From Microcaldota archaeon (GTDB lineage Archaea; Micrarchaeota; Micrarchaeia; Micrarchaeales; Micrarchaeaceae), in contig JAJZZN010000003.1 in the NCBI GenBank assembly GCA_021797575.1, forward strand, positions 1 through 64,000: a DNA stretch of 64,000 bases, written 5' to 3'. Under the pieces are notes generated by a model. That model saw only the letters and a program-made list of their open reading frames with translations, did no database searches and was not told the origin of the DNA. Below are positions 42,342-52,160 of this stretch, one piece after another. Each line of letters opens with the position of its first letter. The stretch's first letter is position 1. The translations under genes and the position numbers were made by a program.

Positions 42342-43769
42342 ATGAAACTTTTTATAGACGGATCATGGAGCGATTCGAGCAGCGGCAGCACGATAGAGAA
42401 GCTCAGCCCAGTCACAGGAGCGAAGATGTACGATTTCCCTGCAGCAACGAAAGAGGATGTGAACAGGGCCATAGACGCTGCCTACAATTCTTGGGAGAAA
42501 TGGTATTTGATGGGTTCCGTAAACCGGTCAAAGATCATATATAAGGCAAAAGACCTGATAGAGAAGAGCAGGAAGCAGCTGGAAGACATACTTGTGAAGG
42601 AGAACGGGAAGATAAGGCCCGAGGCCATAGGCGAGGTTGACGGGGTAATAGACCAGCTCCAGTACTATGCAGAGTTTGCCAGGAAGATAAATGGAGACAT
42701 AGTAGAAGGCGAGAATGGAAACAGGAAGATATTGCAGTACAAGGTTCCATACGGCGTTGTAGTGGCAATAACGCCATGGAACTTCCCTGCAGCCATGGTA
42801 GCACGTAAGATGGCTCCAGCGCTCATGACTGGCAATTCCGTTGTAGTCAAACCCAGCAGTGACACGCCAGGCAGCGCAGAATTCATCGTCAAGATGTTCA
42901 TAAAGGCAGGAGTGCCAAAAGGAGTTGTGAACCTAGTTACTGGCAAAGGATCAGAAATCGGCGACTACATAATATCACACAAGCACGTGTCGCTCGTGTC
43001 GATGACAGGTTCTACATCTACCGGCCAGAGAATAATGGAGAAAGCGTCGTCGAACATGTCCAAGCTGATACTCGAGCTCGGCGGCAAGGCGCCATTCATG
43101 GTCTGGGAGGACGCCGACTTGGCAACAGCCCTCAAGGTATTCATGTGGGCGAAGTATTCAAATACTGGACAGTCATGCATCGCAGCAGAGAGGCTGTACG
43201 TGCACGAAAAGGTCTTCGACAAATTCATGAAGATGGTAGTGGAAGCGTCAAAAAGGCTGAGTGTAGGAAATCCGGAGAAGGCAATGATGGGCCCTCTGAT
43301 AAACAAGGCTGCATTGGACAACATAGCCAAATATGTAAGCGAGGCGGAGGAAGAGGGCGGCAAGGTGATAACCGGAGGAGGTAAGCCGAAGCTAGCAGGT
43401 GCATTGAAAAAAGGATACTTCTACCAGCCAACGATAGTCACTGGTGTAAGCCAGAAATCAAAGCTGTTCCAAGAAGAGATATTCGGACCGGTCATAGGCG
43501 CGGCAAAGGTCTCATCAGTAGAGGACATGTTTGAGAAGGCAAATGATTCAAAATACGGCCTCGCGTCATACCTATTCACAAAGGACCTGAGCCTGGCTAA
43601 CAGGGCCGCGGAGGCGATACGCTTCGGCGAGCTCTATATCAACATGCCTGGCCCTGAAGCTTCGCAGGGTTACCATACTGGTTTCAGGATGACAGGGCAG
43701 GCAGGAGAGGGGAGCAAATACGGCATAGAAGAATACCTAAAGCTGAAGAACGTTTACATAGAGTATTGA
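42342..43769 (+). CDS. Aldehyde dehydrogenase, glyceraldehyde-type candidate
   Basis: About 475 residues from [13 protein letters not shown]. Conserved parts are [20 protein letters not shown], the substrate-side Glu in LELGGKAPF, and the nucleophile in [18 protein letters not shown] enzymes oxidise aldehydes to acids with NAD(P). Lying next to a dehydratase and the glucose-oxidation genes, it could be the glyceraldehyde dehydrogenase of the non-phosphorylative Entner-Doudoroff route. The 2,5-dioxopentanoate dehydrogenase of pentose oxidation is the main alternative. The dehydratase gene follows by 8 bases. Confidence 0.88.
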   Translation: MKLFIDGSWSDSSSGSTIEKLSPVTGAKMYDFPAATKEDVNRAIDAAYNSWEKWYLMGSVNRSKIIYKAKDLIEKSRKQLEDILVKENGKIRPEAIGEVDGVIDQLQYYAEFARKINGDIVEGENGNRKILQYKVPYGVVVAITPWNFPAAMVARKMAPALMTGNSVVVKPSSDTPGSAEFIVKMFIKAGVPKGVVNLVTGKGSEIGDYIISHKHVSLVSMTGSTSTGQRIMEKASSNMSKLILELGGKAPFMVWEDADLATALKVFMWAKYSNTGQSCIAAERLYVHEKVFDKFMKMVVEASKRLSVGNPEKAMMGPLINKAALDNIAKYVSEAEEEGGKVITGGGKPKLAGALKKGYFYQPTIVTGVSQKSKLFQEEIFGPVIGAAKVSSVEDMFEKANDSKYGLASYLFTKDLSLANRAAEAIRFGELYINMPGPEASQGYHTGFRMTGQAGEGSKYGIEEYLKLKNVYIEY

Positions 43770-43777
43770 GTGGTCAT

Positions 43778-45457
43778 ATGGTGGAAAGCAAAATCAATCA
43801 AATATCAAAGGCATTCTATGGCGGGATATACAAGGCCCCTAATAGGGGATACCTGAAGGCCATAGGGAAATCCGACGAGGATCTTGGGAAGCCGATGGTA
43901 GGCATAGGTGCAGCATGGAGCGAGACAGGCCCGTGCAACATACATACGCTCATGCTCGGCAGGCAGGCAGCCAAAGGCGTTGCCGCAAACGGAATAACCT
44001 CATTCCTGTTTGCAACTCCTGTAGTGATAGACGGCATAGCGATGGGTTCTGAAGGGATGAAATACTCGCTGGTGAGCAGGGAGGTAATAGCCGATACCGT
44101 GGAAATGATGATAAAGTCCAACGGCTATGATGGGTTCGTAGGGATATCAGGATGCGACAAGACAAGTCCTGCTATGATGATGGCTATGGCGAGGATGAAC
44201 CTGCCTTCAATACTGCTCTATGGAGGAACCACGCTCAACGGCAACCTGCGCGGCGAGAAGATAACCATGCAGGAGATATTCGAGGGTGTCGGGTCATATT
44301 CCAGCGGCAAGATGTCGATAAAAGAGCTCAAGGAGATTGAGGACAATGCAATACCATCAGCAGGCACGTGCGCCGGGCTCTATACTGCGAACACGATGGG
44401 AATGATGACAGAAGTGTTGGGCCTCGCGCTGCCAGGAAGCGCATCCATACCTGCAGTAGATGGAGGCAAGTCAGATTACGCGTACAGGACAGGGGAAGCC
44501 ATGCTTACCATAATGGAGAACGGGATAAAGCCTAGGGATATACTTACCTACGAGGCCTTCGAAAACGCAATCACGGTTCTCATGGCAAGCGGCGGCTCCA
44601 CCAACGCGGTGCTGCACCTGCTCGCGATAGCGCACGAGGCATCAGTGAAACTGGCATTGGACGATTTCACGAGGATAGGGAGCAAGACGGCCGAGATAGT
44701 CAACATGAAGCCTGGCGGATCATTTACAATGGAGGACCTGAACAACTACGGCGGCGTTCCGCTGATAATGAAAAAGCTCATAAAGGCAAATCTGATAAAC
44801 TCGGACCAGATAACAGTGACAGGAAAGACAATAAAGGAAAACTTCGAGGGCATCAAGCTGGCGGAAGATAATCCAGACATAGTGAGGGATGTGAAGAAGC
44901 CATTTCACAACGCCGGCGGCATACACATATTGAAGGGCAGCCTAGCTCCAGAAGGGGCAGTGATAAAGGCATCCGCTTCAGGCATACTCTCGCATAAAGG
45001 GCCTGCAGTCGTATTCGATTCGGAACAGAAGGCATTCACGGCAGTAACAAAAGGCAAGGTGAAAAAAGGGGACGCAGTAATAATAAGGTATGAAGGGCCG
45101 AAGGGCGGCCCGGGCATGCGCGAAATGCTTTCGGTGACTGCAGCGATAATAGGCCGCGGCCTGGGAGAAAGCGTTGCGCTTGTGACTGACGGAAGGTTTT
45201 CCGGAGCGACCCGCGGGCTGATGATAGGGCATGTCACTCCAGAGGCGTATGTCGGAGGTCCGATTGCGCTCGTGAAAGATGGCGACATGATAAGCATAGA
45301 TGTTGCAAAGGGCAGGCTAGACCTAAATGTAAGCAGCGGAGAGCTAGAAAAGAGGCGCAAGGCGCTGAAGCCGAGGGCTCCATTATATACGACTGGCCTG
45401 CTGTCGCATTACGCGAAGCTAGTTACCGATGCGTCGCACGGAGCAGTGCTTTCCTGA
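43778..45457 (+). CDS. IlvD/Edd family dehydratase
   Basis: About 559 residues from the ATG at 43778. The iron-sulfur cysteines lie in [25 protein letters not shown] and [15 protein letters not shown], and the C-terminal ...[20 protein letters not shown] is the family signature. Members dehydrate either dihydroxy acids in branched amino acid synthesis (IlvD) or sugar acids such as gluconate and xylonate. No other ilv gene is nearby, and the neighbours are sugar enzymes. So a sugar-acid role is possible, though IlvD remains the sequence-based default. Confidence 0.88.
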   Translation: MVESKINQISKAFYGGIYKAPNRGYLKAIGKSDEDLGKPMVGIGAAWSETGPCNIHTLMLGRQAAKGVAANGITSFLFATPVVIDGIAMGSEGMKYSLVSREVIADTVEMMIKSNGYDGFVGISGCDKTSPAMMMAMARMNLPSILLYGGTTLNGNLRGEKITMQEIFEGVGSYSSGKMSIKELKEIEDNAIPSAGTCAGLYTANTMGMMTEVLGLALPGSASIPAVDGGKSDYAYRTGEAMLTIMENGIKPRDILTYEAFENAITVLMASGGSTNAVLHLLAIAHEASVKLALDDFTRIGSKTAEIVNMKPGGSFTMEDLNNYGGVPLIMKKLIKANLINSDQITVTGKTIKENFEGIKLAEDNPDIVRDVKKPFHNAGGIHILKGSLAPEGAVIKASASGILSHKGPAVVFDSEQKAFTAVTKGKVKKGDAVIIRYEGPKGGPGMREMLSVTAAIIGRGLGESVALVTDGRFSGATRGLMIGHVTPEAYVGGPIALVKDGDMISIDVAKGRLDLNVSSGELEKRRKALKPRAPLYTTGLLSHYAKLVTDASHGAVLS

Positions 45458-46648
45458 TTACTTTGCCGCCTTCCAGGTGCCTTTTACGACCCATGGAGGC
45501 TCGTCAGGGTTGAACGGTTCCATTCCATCCACTTTGTACTCCTCCAGTATGCGCTCGTTGATCTCTATTCCTAGCCCAGGCTTGCCGCTTATCGTATAAG
45601 CTCCATCCTCAAGCTTGTACCCGCTCTTCACAACCTTCTTCTTCCAGTCAGGCCAGAAATGCTCGAAGCTCTCCTGCATAAAGAAGTTCGGTATTGTTAC
45701 GTCTATATTGAGCGTAGCTGCGGTCTGTATGGGACCGAAGGCGTTGTGGAACGCAACTTCAGCACCAAAAGACTCAGCCATCGATGCAATCTTCTTGCCT
45801 TCAAGAATGCCCCTCGCATTGGTTATGTCGGGCTGCAGTATGTCAATCAGGTCGTCAACAAGATACGGCAGGAACAGGTTTTTGTTCATCACCCTCTCTC
45901 CTAGCGCTATCGGTATGTTTGTCGTATCCCTGAGCCTTTTGAGCCCCACTATGTTATCTGGATGCACCGGCTCCTCTATGAAAGCGGGCTTAAGGCCCTC
46001 AAGGGCTCTTGCGATGCTTATTGCTGCATTGGCATTGAACCTTCCATGGCACTCTATTAGCACGTCTGCGCCCTTGGCTGCATCCTTTACCGCACCTACA
46101 ACGTCAGCAGCATGCTCTACGTGCTTCTTGTCTATGACATCGTAGGCGTTGCCAAATGGATCGAATTTCATCGCTTTGAAGCCAGCTTTTGAGACCTCCT
46201 TGGCCTTCTTTGCAAAACTATCCGCAGAGACACAGTCCGAATACCAACCGTTTGCATAGCCTCGTATGCTCTCATTAAGCATCCCCCCAAGCATCTTGTA
46301 TATGGGCATGCCATAAATCTTTCCCATTATGTCCCAAGATGCTATCTCAAAAGCGCTGAAAGCTGAAGTGGTCTCCATGGATTCGGGCATGTAGAACGAA
46401 TTCTTGTAGACTTCGAGCGAATTCCTCTCTATGTCCGTAGGATCCTTGCCCTTCAGTATCCTGGCTATCTCCCTTGCCTCCTCCATAACCGGCTTGGTCA
46501 TCAGTGTGGTCGGAGCCTCTCCATACCCCACCACTCCATCAGATGTGGTCAGCCTAAGCACTATTATCGTAGAACTCCAAGGGCTAGACTTCTCACCCTT
46601 GCTTATATCTCCTACTTCTATTATGTCAATATCCCTTATCTTGCTCAT
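45458..46648 (-). CDS. gnaD: Gluconate dehydratase (enolase superfamily)
   Basis: About 396 residues from the ATG at 46648. Segments match the Sulfolobus gluconate dehydratase: EIASWDIMGKIYGMPIYKML, VYANGWYSDCV-like RGYANGWYSDCVSADSFAKK, FKAMKFDPFGNAYDVID, VLIECHGRFNANAAISIA, FIEEPVHPDN, ALGER, HNAFGPIQ and the closing PPWVVKGTWK. The acidic residues in LIECH, IEEP and LGER are the expected metal ligands. The reaction is gluconate to 2-keto-3-deoxygluconate, the committed step of the archaeal Entner-Doudoroff path. It converges on the IlvD-type gene with no gap and is divergent from KDG aldolase. Confidence 0.88.
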   Translation of the reverse strand: MSKIRDIDIIEVGDISKGEKSSPWSSTIIVLRLTTSDGVVGYGEAPTTLMTKPVMEEAREIARILKGKDPTDIERNSLEVYKNSFYMPESMETTSAFSAFEIASWDIMGKIYGMPIYKMLGGMLNESIRGYANGWYSDCVSADSFAKKAKEVSKAGFKAMKFDPFGNAYDVIDKKHVEHAADVVGAVKDAAKGADVLIECHGRFNANAAISIARALEGLKPAFIEEPVHPDNIVGLKRLRDTTNIPIALGERVMNKNLFLPYLVDDLIDILQPDITNARGILEGKKIASMAESFGAEVAFHNAFGPIQTAATLNIDVTIPNFFMQESFEHFWPDWKKKVVKSGYKLEDGAYTISGKPGLGIEINERILEEYKVDGMEPFNPDEPPWVVKGTWKAAK

Positions 46649-46780
46649 GTACTCACCTGTATACACTACGCTCTGCACCAAACCATAAATAGTTTCTTAA
46701 CTGATGTAGATACATATATAATCGGCATCACGGCTCGCGCATGCAGCCGTATTGAATAATGCAGATAATGGGCGGAATTG

Positions 46781-47671
46781 ATGTTATACCAGCACAGGAA
46801 ATATGGTATGGTCACGCCGACAGTGACGCTCTCAAATCGCGGCGCCATAGATTCTGAAGCGGCAAAATCACTGATGCGCTTCCTTAAAAAGTCAGGCGTA
46901 AAGGGTGCCTTCATTGCAGGATCTACAGGTAACACGCCAATGCTGAGCATGCAGGAGCACAAGTCGCTATTAAGTCAGTACATACAATACGCAAAGGACG
47001 AGCACTTAGCGACATTCGCAGGCATAGGCAGGGACTCTATCGACGAGACATTAGTAATGGGCAAATATGCCATAGACATCGGTGCAGACAAGCTCGTCAT
47101 AGTGACACCGTACTATATCAAGGAGGACCAGAAGCAGATGCATTCCTATTACTCGAAGCTTCTAAGCAAGCTCGACTCAAGTGCGCTCATATACAATGTT
47201 CCATCGCTCACCGGCAATAACATAGAGGCCGAGACTGTCGCAAGGCTCGCCAGAGAAAATGGCAACCTCGAAGGAGTCAAATCCACCAATACAGACTTCA
47301 ACCAGTTCCAGAAACTGATATATTACACTGAGAAAGACTTCATGGTCTTCCAGGGGTACGACCATCTCCTGCTTCCATCCCTCGAGCTTGGCGCTTCCGG
47401 AGGAGTATGCGGCACCACCAATTTCGCAGATATTGCAGTAAGGCTTTACTCATCATACAGCAAAAAGGAAATTGACAAGAGTATCAAGCTCCACAAGAGA
47501 CTCTCTGGAATATACCACATCCTTGAGCCATATGAGTTCCCTGCGGCATACAATGCAATGTTCTACAAGCTAATCATGGGCCGCACAGTAGCCAGTGAGA
47601 CCGAACTGTTTGGTAAAATAGGCAAAAAAGAGGTCAACTCGCTGTCGAAGGCACTGAAAAAACTACTATGA
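46781..47671 (+). CDS. kdgA: 2-keto-3-deoxygluconate aldolase (DapA superfamily)
   Basis: About 296 residues. It is a class I aldolase; the Schiff-base Lys is in LEGVKSTN (about 167), the catalytic Tyr in LIYNVPSLTGN (about 138), and GSTGN in the N-terminal third binds the keto acid. The same family includes dihydrodipicolinate synthase and N-acetylneuraminate lyase. The adjacent gluconate dehydratase supports KDG cleavage to pyruvate and glyceraldehyde. Start is the ATG at 46781; a TTG precedes it. Confidence 0.82.
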   Translation: MLYQHRKYGMVTPTVTLSNRGAIDSEAAKSLMRFLKKSGVKGAFIAGSTGNTPMLSMQEHKSLLSQYIQYAKDEHLATFAGIGRDSIDETLVMGKYAIDIGADKLVIVTPYYIKEDQKQMHSYYSKLLSKLDSSALIYNVPSLTGNNIEAETVARLARENGNLEGVKSTNTDFNQFQKLIYYTEKDFMVFQGYDHLLLPSLELGASGGVCGTTNFADIAVRLYSSYSKKEIDKSIKLHKRLSGIYHILEPYEFPAAYNAMFYKLIMGRTVASETELFGKIGKKEVNSLSKALKKLL

Positions 47672-47680
47672 TCCTAAAGC

Positions 47681-48763
47681 CTACATCACAAAGACATTTT
47701 TTATCCGCGATTTTTCATTGAGCATATCATAGGTCTTGAAGGCGCTTACAGGAAACCTTGTTATCAGCTTCTCCAATACGCCCCCATACCTATTCTCTAT
47801 CTCTATCATGTCGTTCACACCCATCTCAAAATGGGTCCTGTTGGAATTGACGCTGCCGAAAACCATCCTGTTGCCTAGAACCATGTCATAGCCAAGCTTT
47901 GCAATATCGATGCTTTCCATCGATGTTCCTCCAGTAACGCTGAGAAGGCAATCTACGCCGTTTATTCCAGTTATTCCAAGCGAGCCCCTCACGGCATCCG
48001 GATTACCTGTAGCCTCGATGACGATATCTATGTTCTTGCCAATGGTTTTAGGTAATGAGCCAATGCCGTCCTTGGAAGAATCTATGTGCTCTATGCCAAG
48101 GGCTTCAAATATGTCATTCTTGACGCCGCTGGCGCTGGACCTGTCTACAGAGAAGACATCAATGCCCCTGAGCCTCAGTTGCATCGCAGCGAACAGGCCC
48201 ACTGATCCCGTGCCTAACACTACTGCAGTATGGGGCTTCCATATCATGCGTTTCTGAATCGCAAATATCTGTGATATCGCCTTCTCCGTTATGCTGAACG
48301 GTTCAAGCATCACCGCAACTCCCTTTATGGAGTCTGGTATCTTTACCAGGAAGTCAGGCACTTCTTTGTAATATTCTGCCATGTATCCGTGCGCGCCTTT
48401 TATGCCCCTCTCTGTATAGTTGCCGGTGAGGCACATATCAGACTGTCCGTTGACGCAGTTTATGCAGCTGTCGGGCCTCCTCACAGTGGCGACTACCAAT
48501 TCGTCTTTCTTGAAGCCTTTTACGTCGCTTCCAACACTCTCAACTATGCCTATCGCCTCGTGCCCTACTATTAGGTATTCGCTGCCCGCTGGCGCCTCTC
48601 CGTATAAGCCTTCCCCAATCTCTTTGTCCGTGCCATCCATGCCGACCTCTATCACCTTAACGAGTACCTCGTTGCTTCCAATCGCTGGCTTATCGGCATC
48701 CCTGACCATAAGGCTACCCTTCACTTTAGGTACTACCGTCACTGCCTTGATATAATCACCCAA
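47681..48763 (-). CDS. gdh: Glucose 1-dehydrogenase (MDR family)
   Basis: 360 residues. Marks are VGMDGTDKEIGEG, IVGHEAIG (zinc His), the structural zinc loop CINCVNGQSDMC, and the Rossmann motif VLGTGSVGLFAAMQL. The catalytic zinc position usually held by Cys (CGTD) is Asp here (DGTD), as reported for the haloarchaeal enzyme. It oxidises glucose to gluconolactone with NAD(P). The listed start is a TTG, but GGTGAT stands 3 bases ahead of ATC-AAG-GCA, where relatives have Met-Lys-Ala. So ATC might be a near-cognate start. The cyclase-family gene overlaps its start by 8 bases. Confidence 0.88.
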   Translation of the reverse strand: MGDYIKAVTVVPKVKGSLMVRDADKPAIGSNEVLVKVIEVGMDGTDKEIGEGLYGEAPAGSEYLIVGHEAIGIVESVGSDVKGFKKDELVVATVRRPDSCINCVNGQSDMCLTGNYTERGIKGAHGYMAEYYKEVPDFLVKIPDSIKGVAVMLEPFSITEKAISQIFAIQKRMIWKPHTAVVLGTGSVGLFAAMQLRLRGIDVFSVDRSSASGVKNDIFEALGIEHIDSSKDGIGSLPKTIGKNIDIVIEATGNPDAVRGSLGITGINGVDCLLSVTGGTSMESIDIAKLGYDMVLGNRMVFGSVNSNRTHFEMGVNDMIEIENRYGGVLEKLITRFPVSAFKTYDMLNEKSRIKNVFVM

Positions 48764-49367
48764 CCAATATTGCCCTTGCGGGGGCGCCGTCGCACTTAAT
48801 CTTGAGAGGCAGGCCTATGAATGTATAAGTCCCTGCAGGAACCCCTTTAAGGTACACCCCCTCAAAGAGGGTCATATTCTCTATTGTAATCTCATGCACT
48901 ATGTCGTCGGTATTGAACTTCTTAATGCTGAGGTAGTCTATGCCAAGCGTCTTTACTCCCTTAGAAACGAGGTATCTGGCTCCGTCCTCTGACAGGTGTG
49001 CAAAATCCTTCCTAAAGGTCTTATACTGCTTCAGCGAGTTGTTGGTCTTGAGCAGTATTATATCCCCCCTGCCTATTCTGAACTTTCTCAGCTCCTGCGC
49101 ACCTATCACATTGCCTTCTTTTGTTAAGTCAAGAACTTTGCATCTGCCGTAGAAAGTATCAACGGGCAGCCTGTCAGCCGTTTTCCCTCTGGCTTTTATG
49201 TGCCTTTCAGCATCCGCATGGGTGCCCGTATGGCTACCCATGTGTATCAGGGAAACGTTAGTCGGGCTCTTCGGAATGCTTGAGTGCTTATAGATGTGCA
49301 GCTCTGGATCATGGGGGTATACTAGCATGCCCTCTTCTACAGTCATAGAAATATCATAAATCTTCAT
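48756..49367 (-). CDS. Cyclase/kynurenine-formamidase family hydrolase
   Basis: About 203 residues. The metal site motif SHTGTHADAERH (HxGTHxD) marks the PF04199 family, which includes kynurenine formamidase and other amide or ester hydrolases. The central IGIDYLSI-like LGIDYLSIKKF and the C-terminal HEITIENMTL region are also typical. It overlaps the start of glucose dehydrogenase, so the products probably act together. Hydrolysing gluconolactone is an attractive guess that the window does not prove. The ATG at 49367 is about 25 bases from a TATA element, implying a leaderless message; ATG 49373 is the alternative. Confidence 0.78.
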   Translation of the reverse strand: MKIYDISMTVEEGMLVYPHDPELHIYKHSSIPKSPTNVSLIHMGSHTGTHADAERHIKARGKTADRLPVDTFYGRCKVLDLTKEGNVIGAQELRKFRIGRGDIILLKTNNSLKQYKTFRKDFAHLSEDGARYLVSKGVKTLGIDYLSIKKFNTDDIVHEITIENMTLFEGVYLKGVPAGTYTFIGLPLKIKCDGAPARAILVG

Positions 49368-49379
49368 GCTCATCTGGCA

Positions 49380-49397
49380 GTATATATATTTTAAAGG
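49380..49397. promoter_or_regulatory. Shared divergent TATA region of the cyclase-gdh and glucoamylase units
   Basis: A single AT tract (TATATATATTTTAAAGG) stands between the two units. On the minus strand TTTAAAATA fits the cyclase start. On the plus strand TATATATATTTT fits a transcript start near 49411, with AAGGGATT just ahead of the glucoamylase start. One regulator could control both units. Confidence 0.45.
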
Positions 49398-49444
49398 TTA
49401 AATAACAATTCTGTCAAAGATAATACATAGATAAAGGGATTCAA

Positions 49445-51199
49445 TTGAGCCTTGATTACGGGATAATAGGAAACTGCAGGACAGTCGCACTCGTCAAGAG
49501 CGATACATCAATAGATTGGCTGTGCCTGCCGCGCTTTGATTCGCCTTCCATATTCTCAAAGATTCTGGATAAAGAGAATGGAGGCAGCTTCAAGATATGT
49601 CCAGTTGGCGAATATAGCATTAAGCAGTCATACGTGGAAAACACAAATGTTATCAAGACTACGTTCTACAACAGCGAATCGGAATTCGATGTGATAGACT
49701 ATTTTCCATACTATAGGAAAGGCAACATCATCCTGAGGAACTCCGAGATTCACAGGGTCATAGTGCGCAGGCGTGGCAATCCGATAGTACGCGTGCTGAT
49801 AAATCCAATAATGGAATACAACAAATATGCGCCCAGCAAGCAGATCGAAGAAGACAGGCTGGTATTCTCATATAAAAACACCAAATTGCACATATATTCC
49901 AACCTTGGCCTGAAGGAGCTCTATGCAGGCGAAGAGATTGCCTTGCCGGAAAAGGGATATATCGTATTGGCATATAACAAGCTCAAGTACTTCGCGAATA
50001 TCAAATACATAATGCAGGAGATGGAAAGCACCATAGATTATTGGAAATCGTGGTCGAAGGAAATCAAGGGAGGCAGCAAGTACCGTGAGCTCAAGGTCCG
50101 CTCTGCATTGGTCCTGCGCCTGCTGACATATGAGGATACCGGAGCCATAGTAGCTGCTGGCACTACCTCAATTCCAGAGGTGAAAGGCTCGGTAAGGAAC
50201 TGGGACTACCGCTACTCGTGGGTGCGTGATTCATCATTCACAGTGCAGGCGCTGATAAAGCTTGGCCTTATAGGGCCTGCATATAGCTTCATAAAATGGC
50301 TCAACATGATATATGCAGAGCACGGAGTGAGCCTGCAGGCGCTGTTCAAGGTCAACGGCGGGGATTACATCAGCGAGTCGATACTGACAAATATGGCAGG
50401 CTATGGCGGTTCGAAACCGATACGGATAGGCAATGAAGCGTACAAGCAGCGCCAGATAGACATAATCGGCGAGCTGGTCAACTCGCTGTACCTGTTCTAC
50501 CTGAAGCACAACGCCAGCCCTGAAATCAGCGAGATAAGCTGGGATCTGATATTCGGTTTTGTCGAGACTGCAATCAAGGAATGGAAGGAGAAAGACCACA
50601 GCATATGGGAGTTCAGGGGCACCAACAGGCACTACACATTCTCCAAGGTGATGTGCTGGGTGGCGGTTGATAGGGGCATAAAGATCGCAAAGAAGCTCGG
50701 GCATTCCGATGTAACAGAACGGTGGTCTAAGGCAAGGGACGAGATCAAATCGAGCGTAATGGAGCACGGATGGAACAGCAAGGCACAGGCATTCACGCAG
50801 TACTACGGTTCAAGCAGCCTTGATGCAAGCCTTTTGCTCATGCCGGCATTCGGCATAATAAGATGGAGGGACAAGAAGATGCTGAGCACCATAGAAGCGA
50901 TAAGGAAAGAGCTCACAAACGGGCCATTTGTGATGCGCTACAAGAGCAAGGACGAGTTTGGCATGCCGAAGAGCGCCTTTATAGCATGCTCCTTCTGGTT
51001 CATAGATGCCCTTTACCATACCGGAAAAAGGAAAGAGGCTTTAAATATGTTTAAGCGCATAATACTATTTCAAAACCACATGGGGTTGCTATCAGAGGAC
51101 ATAGACATGAAGAGCAATGAGCTTCTTGGCAATTTCCCGCAGGCATACTCGCACATAGCTTTGATAAATACCATTGCTACTATATTTGGCGAAAGGTAA
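49445..51199 (+). CDS. GH15 glucoamylase or trehalase
   Basis: 584 residues with no signal peptide visible. The N-terminal DYGIIGNCRTVALVKSDTSI and IDWLCLPRFDSPSIF are standard for the family, as is the catalytic-domain motif RNWDYRYSWVRDSSF. C-terminal FPQAYSHIALINT is also conserved. Family members release glucose from starch-like chains or from trehalose; related Thermoplasma enzymes have been shown to be trehalases. The start is a TTG with AAGGGATT 4 bases upstream; no ATG is nearby. The transporter-like gene follows by 3 bases. It would supply glucose to the oxidation pathway. Confidence 0.9.
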   Translation: MSLDYGIIGNCRTVALVKSDTSIDWLCLPRFDSPSIFSKILDKENGGSFKICPVGEYSIKQSYVENTNVIKTTFYNSESEFDVIDYFPYYRKGNIILRNSEIHRVIVRRRGNPIVRVLINPIMEYNKYAPSKQIEEDRLVFSYKNTKLHIYSNLGLKELYAGEEIALPEKGYIVLAYNKLKYFANIKYIMQEMESTIDYWKSWSKEIKGGSKYRELKVRSALVLRLLTYEDTGAIVAAGTTSIPEVKGSVRNWDYRYSWVRDSSFTVQALIKLGLIGPAYSFIKWLNMIYAEHGVSLQALFKVNGGDYISESILTNMAGYGGSKPIRIGNEAYKQRQIDIIGELVNSLYLFYLKHNASPEISEISWDLIFGFVETAIKEWKEKDHSIWEFRGTNRHYTFSKVMCWVAVDRGIKIAKKLGHSDVTERWSKARDEIKSSVMEHGWNSKAQAFTQYYGSSSLDASLLLMPAFGIIRWRDKKMLSTIEAIRKELTNGPFVMRYKSKDEFGMPKSAFIACSFWFIDALYHTGKRKEALNMFKRIILFQNHMGLLSEDIDMKSNELLGNFPQAYSHIALINTIATIFGER

Positions 51200-51202
51200 A
51201 GC

Positions 51203-52144
51203 ATGATAAACCTTTATAATCCGCAGAACGTCGGGCTGATAAGCGCTCTTGTCATATCGTACTTATTGGGACTAGTGCATGGTATCACTCCGGACGAGCA
51301 CACGTGGCCCATAACCTTCTCATACGCCATAGGCAGCTATAGCGTTAAAGGCGGCGCGAAGGCAGGCCTGATATTCTCAAGCGGTTTCACGATTCAGCGC
51401 GCAATAATGTCAGAGATAGCCTATCTAGCGCTGGCTGGCATATTTATGACCAGCGTTGCGTTCGGCATCACATACGTAGCTGTAGGCGCGGCGATGTTCG
51501 GTGCAGGCGTATACATAAAGAACAAAAAGATATACCCTCATTGGCACTGGCTAGAAGAGAAGCTGTCATACGTAACAGGCATACACAAGCCTGGCGACAA
51601 GATACAGAAGAAAGAGATGGAGCACAAGCTCAACCCGGTAATGGAGTCAGGCGAGAACCTTAAGCCTGTGCCATCGAAGCTCGCGTTCGCACACGGCCTA
51701 ATAGCAGGCTTCGGCTTCGGTGCATTCGCACTTATACTATACACAGTAATAGCACCAGTAATGCCGAACATATGGTTCGGCTGGATTCCTGGATTCCTAT
51801 TCGGGATTGGCACCATGACCATGCAGGTAATCTTCGGAAGCATTTTCGGAGCCTGGCTCACAAAAGTGAAGAAGCTCACCATAAAAGGCATGCAATACCT
51901 AGCGAGGTACATAAGTTCAAATGTGCTGTACTATGGCGGATTAACATTTGCTGTTGCAGGTGCATTAATACTCAAGTTCCCGCAGGTACTGTCATATGGG
52001 GTAATAACGCCGATAAAAGTGCATAACCTTCACGACCTCGGCGTTGGCTTCTTCATAGTGATATTTGTGGTGGTGGTTATAGGGATAGTGTCGTATATAG
52101 AAGGGATGAAAAAGGTAGAAAAGTTAGGATATACAAAATCATAG
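51203..52144 (+). CDS. Polytopic membrane protein, NicO/UreH-like
   Basis: 313 residues, about seven membrane segments. The first contains LLGLVHGITPDEHTWPITFS, resembling the HGxxPDH metal-coordinating motif of NicO/RcnA nickel-cobalt transporters and UreH-like proteins. A second His-containing segment AFAHGLIAGFGFGAFALI lies in the middle, consistent with an internal repeat. A His-rich loop (YPHWHW) and charged cytoplasmic loop separate the halves. Transport of a divalent metal is a reasonable guess. It is directly behind the glucoamylase gene, with 3 bases between. Confidence 0.65.
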   Translation: MINLYNPQNVGLISALVISYLLGLVHGITPDEHTWPITFSYAIGSYSVKGGAKAGLIFSSGFTIQRAIMSEIAYLALAGIFMTSVAFGITYVAVGAAMFGAGVYIKNKKIYPHWHWLEEKLSYVTGIHKPGDKIQKKEMEHKLNPVMESGENLKPVPSKLAFAHGLIAGFGFGAFALILYTVIAPVMPNIWFGWIPGFLFGIGTMTMQVIFGSIFGAWLTKVKKLTIKGMQYLARYISSNVLYYGGLTFAVAGALILKFPQVLSYGVITPIKVHNLHDLGVGFFIVIFVVVVIGIVSYIEGMKKVEKLGYTKS

Positions 52145-52160
52145 GATTTGCGCGATATGG

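Noticed and set aside
47681-48763. Alcohol or sorbitol dehydrogenase
   Set aside because: The MDR fold allows it, but VGMDGTDKEIGEG and the CxNCxxGxxDxC loop are those of archaeal glucose dehydrogenases and the neighbours belong to glucose oxidation.
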